From contig NZ_BMSK01000006.1 in assembly GCF_014649115.1 (NCBI RefSeq), positions 101,367 to 165,366 on the forward strand: 64,000 nt of DNA, written 5' to 3'. The translations under genes and the position numbers were made by a program. The first letter of the stretch is position 1, and every line of letters starts with the position of its first letter. The notes under the pieces were generated by a model that saw only the letters and a list, made by a program, of their open reading frames with translations, ran no database searches and was not told the origin of the DNA. This document shows, piece after piece, positions 23,116 through 30,736 of the stretch. Origin of the DNA: Streptomyces eurythermus (GTDB taxonomy: Bacteria > Actinomycetota > Actinomycetes > Streptomycetales > Streptomycetaceae).

Positions 23116-23738
23116 TGCACCGGCTCGCCCGCCTGGCCCGCGTCGTCATCCGCCTCACCACAGGATCCGCCGCCCTCGCACGCCGTCTCACCCAGGGCAC
23201 CACCGTGTGGGTCGCGCGCGGCCGACGGCACGACCTCACCGGGTGGAAGGCCGCGCTCGGCTGCTGGCTCCGTCTCGTTGCGATTGGTGCACTTCTGTAC
23301 GGGCTGTGGTGGCTGTTCCGCAGAGTCCCAACCCTGATGTGCCTGCTCGCCGGCGCGTGGGTGGTCGCCGCCTGGCGGGCCGGGGCCCCATCCGAGCAGG
23401 CGGCCGACGACGCCGACGAGGAGGGCGCCTCGGAGGCCGCCCCAGCGCTCGATCGGGAGGCCGTCCGCACCCTCCTGCTTACCCTCATGGACGGCGGGTC
23501 CGGGGTGCACCTGCGGACCGTCCTCGCCCACCTCCAGAAGCACCCCCAGACGGCTGCCCTGACGGCCGGCTGGAAGGTGCCCGATCTGCGCGCCCGGTTG
23601 GTGGCTCTGGAGGTGCCCGTTGACCGCGGCGTGAAGGTGGCCGGCGTGCCGACGTGGGGAGTGCGCCGGAGGGACCTCGAGACCCCCTCCCCGCTCTCGG
23701 CCCCGGAGGCGTCTACCGCCCCGTCTACCGCTGCCTGA
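23115..23738 (+). CDS. Membrane protein with C-terminal winged-helix-like domain
   Basis: 207 residues in a TGATG overlap. Two hydrophobic segments (55-75 and 76-95) precede an acidic linker and a domain with V-R-T-L-L-L-T-L-M-D, V-H-L-R-T-V-L-A-H-L and V-P-D-L-R-A-R-L-V-A-L, seen at the ends of Streptomyces plasmid spread proteins. Its 3' end holds the first two copies of an 8-bp direct repeat. A DNA-contacting membrane protein is plausible. Confidence 0.65.
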   Translation: MHRLARLARVVIRLTTGSAALARRLTQGTTVWVARGRRHDLTGWKAALGCWLRLVAIGALLYGLWWLFRRVPTLMCLLAGAWVVAAWRAGAPSEQAADDADEEGASEAAPALDREAVRTLLLTLMDGGSGVHLRTVLAHLQKHPQTAALTAGWKVPDLRARLVALEVPVDRGVKVAGVPTWGVRRRDLETPSPLSAPEASTAPSTAA

Positions 23739-23798
23739 CCTGCACGTCTACCGCGCCATCTACCGCCATCTACCGCTCCGTCTACCCGCCATCTACCG
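23711..23798. repeat. Seven phased 8-bp direct repeats (RTCTACCG)
   Basis: Copies begin at 23,711, 23,723, 23,746, 23,758, 23,768, 23,780 (last base C) and 23,791, with spacings of 12, 23, 12, 10, 12 and 11 bases, close to one or two helical turns. They lie at the end of the spread-like operon. Such arrays are binding sites; Streptomyces TraB proteins recognise 8-bp repeats of a different sequence in clt loci. No traB is present in the window. Confidence 0.7.
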
Positions 23799-23813
23799 GA
23801 GGAGAGACCCGTC

Positions 23814-23984
23814 ATGGACAAGCAGGCCGCGATCGAGGAGGCCGCCCGCGAGGTGCTCGCGCACGGCGGCCCGGACTGCCTCACCGATCCGAAGCAGGTG
23901 ACGCGGGCGATGGCCCGCGCCTACAACCTCGGAGCCACCGAGCAGGACATCACCGCCGAGATGCGCCGCCAGCGCGGCGCCTGA
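23814..23984 (+). CDS. Small helical protein
   Basis: 56 residues after a GGAGGAGAG ribosome-binding site; amphipathic helices with I-T-A-E-M-R-R-Q-R at the end. It lies directly after the direct-repeat array. Confidence 0.6.
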   Translation: MDKQAAIEEAAREVLAHGGPDCLTDPKQVTRAMARAYNLGATEQDITAEMRRQRGA

Positions 23985-23995
23985 CCCACCAGACC

Positions 23996-24036
23996 CCGGG
24001 GCGGCCGACTGCTGCCAGGCGACCCGGCCGCCCCGG
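23996..24036. terminator. Terminator hairpin
   Basis: A perfect 12-bp stem (CCGGGGCGGCCG and complement) with a 17-base loop follows the gene ending at 23,984. Confidence 0.6.
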
Positions 24037-24067
24037 TCCCATCCCACGAAGAGACAGGACCGCCATC

Positions 24068-24226
24068 ATGGCCTTCCGCCGATCGATCCCCCAAGCCGAA
24101 CTGCGTGCCAAGTTGACACCCGAGGAGCGGGCCAACGGGCCGGTGTACCAGGCGTCACGCGGCGGCTGGTTCAAGGCGCCGACCAAGCCCGTGCCCGGCA
24201 CCCCGAAAGGGAAGACGACCCGATGA
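24068..24226 (+). CDS. Small basic protein
   Basis: 52 residues, basic and Pro/Lys-rich, translationally coupled to the PP2C gene (ATGA). No family recognised. Confidence 0.55.
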   Translation: MAFRRSIPQAELRAKLTPEERANGPVYQASRGGWFKAPTKPVPGTPKGKTTR

Positions 24227-24921
24227 TCACCACCGGCCACGCCACCCGCGAGGGCACCGCCAAGGACAACGCCGACGCCTGCCGGGTCTACCGCCTCGCC
24301 GACGGCACCGTAGGGGCCGCCGTGGTGGACGGCATCGGTCACGGGCCCCGCACCTCCGCCACCGCACCGCTGCTCGCCGAGACTGCCGCCCGTATCACCG
24401 CCCGGCGCGGCCCGCTCGCCGGCCTCCTCACCGCCGGCGAACTCATCGCGGAGTCGACCGCCCACCCGGACGAGGCCGACGCGGTCGCCGTGACCGCCCG
24501 GGTCCGCGTCCACGAGGTTGGGGCTGTCGTGTCCTGGACCGGGGACTGCCGGGCGTACGGCTGGGACGGCATCACGCTGACCCGGTACACCGACGACCAC
24601 ACCGTGGGCCAGCAACTCCGTGCGAACGGTGTTCCGGTGGAGGTCGCCCGCGACCACGACAACTGGCTGAGGACGAGCCTGTCCCGGGCGACCGTCGGGA
24701 CCGTCTACACCGTGACCGTGGACGATCCGCTGGTCATCCTCACCTCCGACGGCGTCCACGACCAGGTCCCTCCGCGCGTGCTGGAGACCGTGGTGCGCAC
24801 GCTGGAGACCGACCCGCAGGCCCTCGCCGACAGGCTGGTGGCTGAGGCGCGCGGGCGCGGGAGCGGCTACCGGGATGACGCGACCGCCGTGGTGATCCGG
24901 ATCGGAGAGCCGGAGAGCTGA
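24223..24921 (+). CDS. PP2C-family Ser/Thr phosphatase
   Basis: All main PPM motifs are visible in 232 residues: K-D-N at 14-16, D-G-I-G-H-G at 36-41, T-G-D-C-R-A-Y-G (the GDSR position) near 106, L-T-S-D-G-V-H-D around 168, and R-D-D-A-T-A-V-V about 217. These Asp residues bind two metal ions for hydrolysis of phosphoserine/threonine. There is no sensor domain or membrane segment. In actinobacteria such phosphatases act in partner-switching control of sigma factors; the prophage also encodes an RsbW-like ATPase at 51,627. Confidence 0.9.
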   Translation: MITTGHATREGTAKDNADACRVYRLADGTVGAAVVDGIGHGPRTSATAPLLAETAARITARRGPLAGLLTAGELIAESTAHPDEADAVAVTARVRVHEVGAVVSWTGDCRAYGWDGITLTRYTDDHTVGQQLRANGVPVEVARDHDNWLRTSLSRATVGTVYTVTVDDPLVILTSDGVHDQVPPRVLETVVRTLETDPQALADRLVAEARGRGSGYRDDATAVVIRIGEPES

Positions 24922-24937
24922 CCTTCAGCCCTGCTCT

Positions 24938-24980
24938 GTGTAGGCCCCGCCGTCCTCTACCGTGACGGCGGGGCCTACAC
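24938..24980. terminator. Long 17-bp hairpin closing the block
   Basis: A perfect 17-bp inverted repeat with a 9-base loop follows the PP2C gene. It is among the longest stems in the window and marks the end of the early/spread transcription block. Confidence 0.75.
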
Positions 24981-24996
24981 GCGAGAGAATCAGCCC

Positions 24997-25275
24997 GTGA
25001 AGTTCTGGCCGCGCCGCCGCCCGCCCGTCGCACCCGCACCCCCGCGCGCGAATGCCACCCGGATCGCCGTCATCGAACACGACCTCCTCGGCATCCCCCC
25101 GGAGCCGGGCAGCGCTGCCGCGCTCGTCATCGCCATGCGGCGCACCGGGACCTGCATCGAGCACGAGCCCGTGGAGACAACCGGCTTCCACGAGGCGCGC
25201 CGCCACGGCCTGTGCACGCGGTGCGGCGCCGCGATGGTGCTGGAGGAGGACGAGTGGCGAGTCGCCACTCCCTGA
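24997..25275 (+). CDS. Small zinc-ribbon-like protein, probably leaderless
   Basis: 92 residues from GTG 24,997. GAGAAT ends 6 bases upstream and no Shine-Dalgarno is present, so a leaderless start is likely. A basic Pro-rich opening leads to C-I-E-H and C-T-R-C-G, which may bind zinc. Function unknown. Confidence 0.65.
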   Translation: MKFWPRRRPPVAPAPPRANATRIAVIEHDLLGIPPEPGSAAALVIAMRRTGTCIEHEPVETTGFHEARRHGLCTRCGAAMVLEEDEWRVATP

Positions 25276-25324
25276 ACCTCAACCCCGCTTGACGTTCCGG
25301 TCGATCATGCCCCACCATGGGCCG

Positions 25325-25366
25325 CAGATCTGGCATGCCCGGAAACAGACGCACCAGATCCGGCAT
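25325..25366. repeat. Direct repeat ahead of lipoprotein gene
   Basis: CAGATCTGGCAT (25,325-25,336) and CAGATCCGGCAT (25,355-25,366) differ at one base and lie 30 bases apart, 35 bases upstream of the lipoprotein start. Candidate regulator site. Confidence 0.45.
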
Positions 25367-25400
25367 CATGGCCCCTCAGCCACACTGTCCTAGGGGGGAC

Positions 25401-25796
25401 ATGAACACCCGCATCACCGCCGTCGGCCTCATCGCCACCGCGCTCCTCAGTCTCACCGCCTGCTCCTCCAGCAGCGACGACGACACCAAGCCCAGCGCGC
25501 CGGCCTACAAGGTCGTGCACCGCGACACCAGCGGCAACCAGCGGAAGATCACCGTCGAAGTGACCTCGGAGACCAGGCTGCGTGCCGTCTTCGACGACGT
25601 CATCAAGGACGCCGACGGGAACGCGGGCTACTTCGTAGAGATCAACTGCTCGACCGGCGGCACCAGCTCCGTCGACAACCGCCTCGCCAACGGCCAGTAC
25701 GCCGCCGGCAACATCGGCGCAGCCACGACCGGGCTGAAGGATGGCGAGTCCAAATTCGAGCCCGTCGCCGGCCGCTCCTGCCCGGCGAAGAGCTGA
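25401..25796 (+). CDS. Prophage-encoded lipoprotein
   Basis: 131 residues after an AGGGGGGAC ribosome-binding site. The signal peptide ends with lipobox L-T-A-C (Cys21), followed by a Ser/Asp linker and a small beta-rich domain. It stands alone between the early block and terminase with its own upstream region, suggesting expression in the lysogen. Surface lipoproteins of prophages often block superinfection or modify the host surface; that role is inferred. Confidence 0.8.
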   Translation: MNTRITAVGLIATALLSLTACSSSSDDDTKPSAPAYKVVHRDTSGNQRKITVEVTSETRLRAVFDDVIKDADGNAGYFVEINCSTGGTSSVDNRLANGQYAAGNIGAATTGLKDGESKFEPVAGRSCPAKS

Positions 25797-25812
25797 CCGC
25801 ACCTCACTGACC

Positions 25813-25845
25813 GGCCCGGCCGCCCCCTCGCTCAGCGGCCGGGCC
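25813..25845. terminator. Terminator after lipoprotein gene
   Basis: GGCCCGGCCGC and its complement form an 11-bp stem with an 11-base loop, between the lipoprotein and the terminase small subunit. Confidence 0.65.
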
Positions 25846-25871
25846 CTCTGCATGCTCGGGAGGAGGCGCCC

Positions 25872-26384
25872 ATGCCCAACCCGCCCCGCAAGAACGGCCT
25901 CCGCAAGGACCAGCGGCCCGTCACCGAGGCCGACTACAACGAGGTCCGGCGCCTGCACGCTCAAGGCCTCGGCCGCAACGCCATCGCCCGCGAGATGGGC
26001 CGCGGCCCCCGGACCGTGTCCGTCATCGCCGCCGAGTTGGGGCTGGACTTCGACCGAACGATGACCGAGGAAGCCACCCGCGCGCGGAAGGCCGACCTGG
26101 AAGAGCGTCGGGTCATCCTCGCGGAGGCGCTCCAGACTGACGCCGAGAAGCTCACCGAACGGCTCTGGCAGAGGTACCGCGTCTTCAACTTCGGCGGCAG
26201 CGACAACTCGTACGCCTCCCGCGTGCTGGACGAGCCGCCGGCCGACGCGCAAAAGGCGCTGATGGCAGCCGCAGGGCTCGCGATCGAGAAGAGCCTGAAG
26301 CTCGTTCCGCCGGACCGCGAGGACCTGGAGGGGCTGGCTGCCGTGGACGCCTGGTTGAGGGGGATGATGCCGGACCAGCAGTGA
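25872..26384 (+). CDS. terS: Terminase small subunit
   Basis: 170 residues, ATG after GGGAGGAG. An N-terminal HTH (V-R-R-L-H-A-Q-G-L-G-R-N-A-I-A-R-E-M-G-R-G) precedes a helical oligomerisation region, the usual architecture of DNA-recognising small terminase. It lies 13 bases before the large subunit. It would select the pac or cos site on concatemers. Confidence 0.82.
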   Translation: MPNPPRKNGLRKDQRPVTEADYNEVRRLHAQGLGRNAIAREMGRGPRTVSVIAAELGLDFDRTMTEEATRARKADLEERRVILAEALQTDAEKLTERLWQRYRVFNFGGSDNSYASRVLDEPPADAQKALMAAAGLAIEKSLKLVPPDREDLEGLAAVDAWLRGMMPDQQ

Positions 26385-26397
26385 GGGGGCGGCGGCC

Positions 26398-27693
26398 GTG
26401 TTCACTCCCCTCGCTGGCAAGGCCCTGCGCGCGACCCAGCTCGCGGCCGCACGCGGAAACCTCTGGGAAGGCGCGGTCCGGTCGGGTAAAACGATCAGCT
26501 CGATCATGGTGTGGCTGCGGTACATCCGTACCGGCCCGCCCGGCGCCCTGCTCATGGTCGGCAAGACCGAACGGACGCTGAAGCGGAACATCATCGACGT
26601 CATCGTGCAGATGATCGGCAAGAAGCGCTGCGACTACCGCGCGGGCGCTGGCGAAGTCGTCATCTTCGGCCGCACGATCTACGTGGCCGGCGCGAACGAC
26701 GAGCGTGCCGCCGACAAGATCAAGGGCCTGACCCTGGCGGGCGCGTACTGCGACGAGCTGACGACCTACCCGGAGAGCTTCTTCCGGATGCTGGAGACCC
26801 GGCTCTCCGTAGAGGGGGCGCAGTGGTACGCGACCACCAACCCTGAGGGCCCGAACCACTGGCTGAAGACGCAGTACCTGAACAGGGCCCGGCTCCACCT
26901 GCGCAGGGACGGCACGGTCGTGGAGACGCAGGACCCGGACGCGCTGGACCTGCACCGCTTCAGCTTCGTCCTGGACGACAACCCGACCCTGCCGGCCTCG
27001 TACGTCGACTCGCTGAAGCGGTCGCACAAGGGTCTGTTCTACCGGCGGTACATCCTCGGCGAGTGGTGCCTGGCGGAGGGCGTCATCTACGACGCGTTCG
27101 ATGAGGCCCGGCACGTCGTGGACCTGGTCCCGGAGATCTCCCGGTGGATGGCGGTCGGCATCGACTACGGCACCGTCAACCCGTTCGCGGCTCTCCTGGT
27201 CGGGATCGGCGCGGACAACCGGCTGTACGTGGCCAGTGAGTACCGGCACGACTCCCGGGTGGCGAAGCGGCAGCTGACGGACGCGCAGTACAGCGCCGGT
27301 GTCCGCCGGTGGCTGTCGTCGTACGAGCACCGTGGGCAGAAGGGCGTCCAGCCGAGCTGGATTTTCGTGGACCCGAGCGCGGCCAGCTTCATGACGCAGC
27401 TGTGGGCGGACGGGGTTCCTGGCGTGGCCCGGGCGGACAACGCGGTGACGGACGGCATCCGGACTGTGTCCACGGCGTTCGGCGCGGACCTGCTGTCGAT
27501 CCACCGCTCGTGCACGGGCCTGCTGGAGGAACTGCCAGCGTACGTATGGGACTCGAAGGCTGCCGAGAAGGGCATCGACCAGCCGCTGAAAATTGATGAC
27601 CACAGCGTTGACGGTCTGCGATACGGGCTGCACAGCTCGGTGACCGAGTGGCGGCACCTGCTGCCCGGAGCATCCCTGGAGGTGGCCGCCTGA
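26398..27693 (+). CDS. terL: Terminase large subunit
   Basis: 431 residues from GTG. ATPase motifs: Walker A G-A-V-R-S-G-K-T at 25-32, Walker B A-Y-C-D-E-L-T near 118, and coupling motif A-T-T-N-P about 144. The C-terminal RNase-H-like nuclease has G-I-D-Y-G-T (about 258), V-D-P-S-A and D-D-H-S-V-D-G-L-R-Y near 402. The arrangement resembles the PBSX/SPP1-type large terminases. It packages DNA into the procapsid through the portal. Confidence 0.95.
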   Translation: MFTPLAGKALRATQLAAARGNLWEGAVRSGKTISSIMVWLRYIRTGPPGALLMVGKTERTLKRNIIDVIVQMIGKKRCDYRAGAGEVVIFGRTIYVAGANDERAADKIKGLTLAGAYCDELTTYPESFFRMLETRLSVEGAQWYATTNPEGPNHWLKTQYLNRARLHLRRDGTVVETQDPDALDLHRFSFVLDDNPTLPASYVDSLKRSHKGLFYRRYILGEWCLAEGVIYDAFDEARHVVDLVPEISRWMAVGIDYGTVNPFAALLVGIGADNRLYVASEYRHDSRVAKRQLTDAQYSAGVRRWLSSYEHRGQKGVQPSWIFVDPSAASFMTQLWADGVPGVARADNAVTDGIRTVSTAFGADLLSIHRSCTGLLEELPAYVWDSKAAEKGIDQPLKIDDHSVDGLRYGLHSSVTEWRHLLPGASLEVAA

Positions 27694-27899
27694 TGCCCAC
27701 CGAGATCACCCTGCCCGTCGCCGTCCGCGTCGGTGCCACCGAGGCGCAGTGGGGCACGATCACCCTCACCGAAGAGGACGGCCCGGTCACCGAGGACACG
27801 ATCCGCCGAGCGACGGCCGCGTTCTTCCGCACTGCCGTCGACATCCTGGAGCACCCCAACAGCGACGACGTCGAGGAGGTGGACGGTGCCGCTCCCTGA
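27693..27899 (+). CDS. Small acidic protein between terminase and portal
   Basis: 68 residues in a TGATG overlap, beta then helical and acidic at the end; overlaps the portal start by 14 bases. Unknown function. Confidence 0.65.
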   Translation: MPTEITLPVAVRVGATEAQWGTITLTEEDGPVTEDTIRRATAAFFRTAVDILEHPNSDDVEEVDGAAP

Positions 27900-29475
27900 G
27901 AAGAACCAGCCCTGGCCGCCGATCCACCCCGCGATCCAGGCAGACATGGCCGACTGGGCCGCCTGGTTCTCCGCGAACCCGGACCGGCTCGCCTACCGCT
28001 ACCGTAACCGGCACCGCGACCAGGCCCGGTTCGGCCCGCAGAACCGACCGTCGCAGTACCGCGGCGGCGTCGTTGGCCGCGTCTCCCGCTGGTTCTGGGG
28101 CGAGCCGACACCCCTCGGCGAGAAGCGCGCCAACCTCCACATGCCGCTCGCCCGGGACATCGCCCGCACCAGCAGCGACCTCCTCTACAGCGAGCCGCCC
28201 ACCCTAAAGGTCGAGAACCCGGGCACTCAGAAGCGTCTCGAAGCGCTGATGGACCTGGGCATGAAGCGCACGCTGATCGCCTCCGGGGAGACGTGCTCAG
28301 CGCTCGGTGGCGCGTACCTGCGGATCGTGTGGGACGACGCGCTTCGGCCCGGCCCGTGGATCAGCATGGTGCACGCCGACGGCGCCGCCCCAACCTTCGC
28401 GCACGGCGACATCCTGCGCAGCGTGACCTTCTGGACGGTCCTCGTCGCCGACGGCCAGCGCGTCGTACGGCACCTGGAGCGCCACGAGCCCGGCCTGATC
28501 CTGCACGGCGTGTACGACGGCACCGAGGAGCACCTCGGCAAGCCGCTGCCGCTGGAGGCGTTCGAGGAGACGATGGACTTCCTGCCGGTGCGTCAGCTGC
28601 CGGCGGGGATGGAGAAGCGGCTCGCGGTCTCCTACATCCCGAACACGATGGTGGCGCCGGACTGGCGGGACATCCCCGGCGCCGCCGGGCTCGGCACGTC
28701 GGACTACCAGGGCGCCGAGACGTTCCTGTCGGCGATCGATGAGACCTACACCTCGTGGATGCGGGACATCAGGCTGGCCAAGAGCCGGATCATCGTCCCG
28801 GCCGGCTACCTCAACAGCGCTGGCCCCGGGATGGGCGCGGTGTGGGAGGACCGCGAGGTCTACGCCCCGATGAACGTGCCGCCCACCTCGGATCAGCCGA
28901 TCACCCTGAACCAGTTCATGATTCGGCACGAGGAGCACCGGGCCACGATCGAGGAGCTGGTGGGCAAGGTCATCCGCAACGCGGGCTACTCCGGGAACAC
29001 CTTCGGTGACGACTCGTCTGGGACGGCGACGACGGCCACGGAGATCAAGGCCCGCACCGCGCGAAGCATGAGCACCCGCGCGCGCAAGGCCGAGTTGGCG
29101 GCGACCGGCATCGCAGACATCGTGGAGACCCTCCTCATCCTGGAGGCCAGCGGCATGTTCAAGGGAGTGTCCGGGGTCGAGGTGGAGCGCCCGGACGTGG
29201 CCTGGCAGGACTCGGTCCAGGACGACATCAAGACCCTCGCCGAGACCGCGAACCTCCTCAACCAAGCCGAGGCGGCATCGACCGAGGTCCGGGTCGCGCT
29301 GATCCATCCGGACTGGGATGAGCGGGCGCAGCGCGAGGAGGTGGACCGGATCTTGAAGGAGTCCGGCCGCCTGGTCGAGGACCCGCTCACGCTGGGCGCG
29401 GACCGGCCAGCCCTCGATGAGCAGCAGCCCGACGAGCAGCCGCCGGCCGACGCCGAGGCGGAGACCGAGCAGTAG
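27886..29475 (+). CDS. Portal protein (SPP1 gp6-like)
   Basis: 529 residues from GTG after GAGGAGGTGGAC. The sequence has the look of phage portal proteins of the SPP1 type: an early R-V-S-R-W-F-W-G and L-H-M-P-L-A-R-D-I-A-R-T-S-S-D-L-L-Y segment, a stem and E-T-Y-T-S-W-M-R-D-I-R helix, then a Gln/Glu/Asp-rich tail. Twelve subunits form the DNA channel. Position after terL agrees. Confidence 0.9.
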   Translation: MPLPEKNQPWPPIHPAIQADMADWAAWFSANPDRLAYRYRNRHRDQARFGPQNRPSQYRGGVVGRVSRWFWGEPTPLGEKRANLHMPLARDIARTSSDLLYSEPPTLKVENPGTQKRLEALMDLGMKRTLIASGETCSALGGAYLRIVWDDALRPGPWISMVHADGAAPTFAHGDILRSVTFWTVLVADGQRVVRHLERHEPGLILHGVYDGTEEHLGKPLPLEAFEETMDFLPVRQLPAGMEKRLAVSYIPNTMVAPDWRDIPGAAGLGTSDYQGAETFLSAIDETYTSWMRDIRLAKSRIIVPAGYLNSAGPGMGAVWEDREVYAPMNVPPTSDQPITLNQFMIRHEEHRATIEELVGKVIRNAGYSGNTFGDDSSGTATTATEIKARTARSMSTRARKAELAATGIADIVETLLILEASGMFKGVSGVEVERPDVAWQDSVQDDIKTLAETANLLNQAEAASTEVRVALIHPDWDERAQREEVDRILKESGRLVEDPLTLGADRPALDEQQPDEQPPADAEAETEQ

Positions 29476-29487
29476 CGGGGGTGCCTC

Positions 29488-30591
29488 ATGCCGGTCAGTC
29501 CCGACATGGCCGAGGATCTGGCGTCCGCCGTCTCCACGTTGTACGAGCAGGCCGAGCTGGCGCTGATCGAGAAGGTCACCACGGCGCTCGCCGAGGGCCT
29601 GGACTCGCCGCTGTGGGCGCAGATGAAGCTCGCCTCGATCGGCCACCTCCGTACGGCGATCGAGGACATCATCGCCGCGCTTCAGGCATCAGCGGTCCCG
29701 GCGATATACGAGGCGGTGGCGCAGGCGTACGACCGCGGGTCCCAGGCGGCCGTGGCCGAGCTGGGGGCGCTCGCCCCGACGGTAAAGGCGATCCCGGCAG
29801 GCACCCAGGCGGTGGACCGGCTGGCCGCAGCACTGGTGCAGGAGACCGGCGCCACGCACATGCGGATTCTCCGTACGGGCATGGACGTGTACCGCCAGGT
29901 GATCGCGGAGGCATCGTCGGCACCTCTGCTGGGGGCGACGACCCGCAGGGACGCAGCTGCGCGGGCACTGGCGAAGTTCGCGGACCGCGGGGTGACCGGG
30001 TTCGTGGACCGAACCGGCCGCCCGTGGAACCTCACCTCCTACACGGAGATGGCCACTCGCTCCGCTGTCGGGCGCGCGGCCGTGCAAGCGCACACGGACC
30101 GGCTCGCCGCCGCTGGCGTGGATCTGGTCCTCGTGAGCGACGCCCCCGAGGAGTGTTCGCGCTGCAAGCCGTGGGAGGGGACGATCCTGACCCGGGACGG
30201 CGCGGGCGGCGCGGACACCATCACGGTGGAGCACGCCACCGAGGACGGGCGCATGGTCGAGGTCCGTGTCGCCGGCAGTTTGCCGGAGGCGCGCGCGGCC
30301 GGGCTGATGCATCCGAACTGCCGGCACTCGATCGCGATCTACCTGCCCGGCGTTACCCGGCCTCGGCCGAAGCCGCCGTCGCGGGCGACGTACGAGCAGA
30401 CGCAGCAGCAGCGCTACCTGGAGCGGCAGGTGCGGGCATGGAAGCGGCGTGCGGCCGGAGCGGTCGACGAGGACGCGCGGAAGCGGGCGAACGCGAAGGT
30501 CCGCGAGTACCAGGGCCGTATCCGCACGCTGGTCGCTGAGACCGGGCTGCCCCGCAAGAGCCACCGCGAGCAGCTCGCCACCGCGCGCTGA
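29488..30591 (+). CDS. MuF/SPP1 gp7-like minor head protein
   Basis: 367 residues, ATG 12 bases after portal. The C-terminal half carries the head-morphogenesis signature: C-S-R-C-K-P-W-E-G near 215 and H-P-N-C-R-H-S-I about 273. The first half is helical. The family associates with portal and a few copies enter the capsid. Confidence 0.87.
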   Translation: MPVSPDMAEDLASAVSTLYEQAELALIEKVTTALAEGLDSPLWAQMKLASIGHLRTAIEDIIAALQASAVPAIYEAVAQAYDRGSQAAVAELGALAPTVKAIPAGTQAVDRLAAALVQETGATHMRILRTGMDVYRQVIAEASSAPLLGATTRRDAAARALAKFADRGVTGFVDRTGRPWNLTSYTEMATRSAVGRAAVQAHTDRLAAAGVDLVLVSDAPEECSRCKPWEGTILTRDGAGGADTITVEHATEDGRMVEVRVAGSLPEARAAGLMHPNCRHSIAIYLPGVTRPRPKPPSRATYEQTQQQRYLERQVRAWKRRAAGAVDEDARKRANAKVREYQGRIRTLVAETGLPRKSHREQLATAR

Positions 30592-30602
30592 CACAGACTT
30601 CC

Positions 30603-30714
30603 GGCCGCCAGGCGCGGCCCGGAGCGGCAGCACCAGGCCCGCCAGGAGCGGGCCACCAGCACACCCGGGACCGCCAGGCGCGGCCCCGATTCCACGGGCC
30701 CGCCAGGCGCGGGC
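30603..30714 (+). repeat. Four tandem hairpins with CAGGC/CAGGA loops
   Basis: Hairpins at 30,603-30,619, 30,636-30,654, 30,667-30,687 and 30,698-30,714 share the core CCGC-CAGG(C/A)-GCGG. Outer pairs change together between copies (GGCCGC/GCGGCC, GGCCCGC/GCGGGCC, GCCCGC/GCGGGC), which indicates selection on paired RNA rather than on sequence. They fill the leader of the scaffold gene, 22 bases from its start. Possible roles are mRNA stabilisation, translational control or protein binding. Confidence 0.75.
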
Positions 30715-30736
30715 GACACCTGCCCTGGAGGGCGCA

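Noticed and set aside
23711..23798. Direct repeats read as a CRISPR array
   Set aside because: Repeats are only 8 bp with 2-15 bp spacers and no cas genes; they are protein-binding-type repeats.
28297..29646. Long minus-strand frame opposite the portal gene
   Set aside because: Typical GC-rich antisense shadow; the portal reading has family motifs.
30603..30714. Tandem repeats read as transcription terminators
   Set aside because: No T tract, four similar copies with a conserved loop, and a coding gene requiring high expression just downstream.
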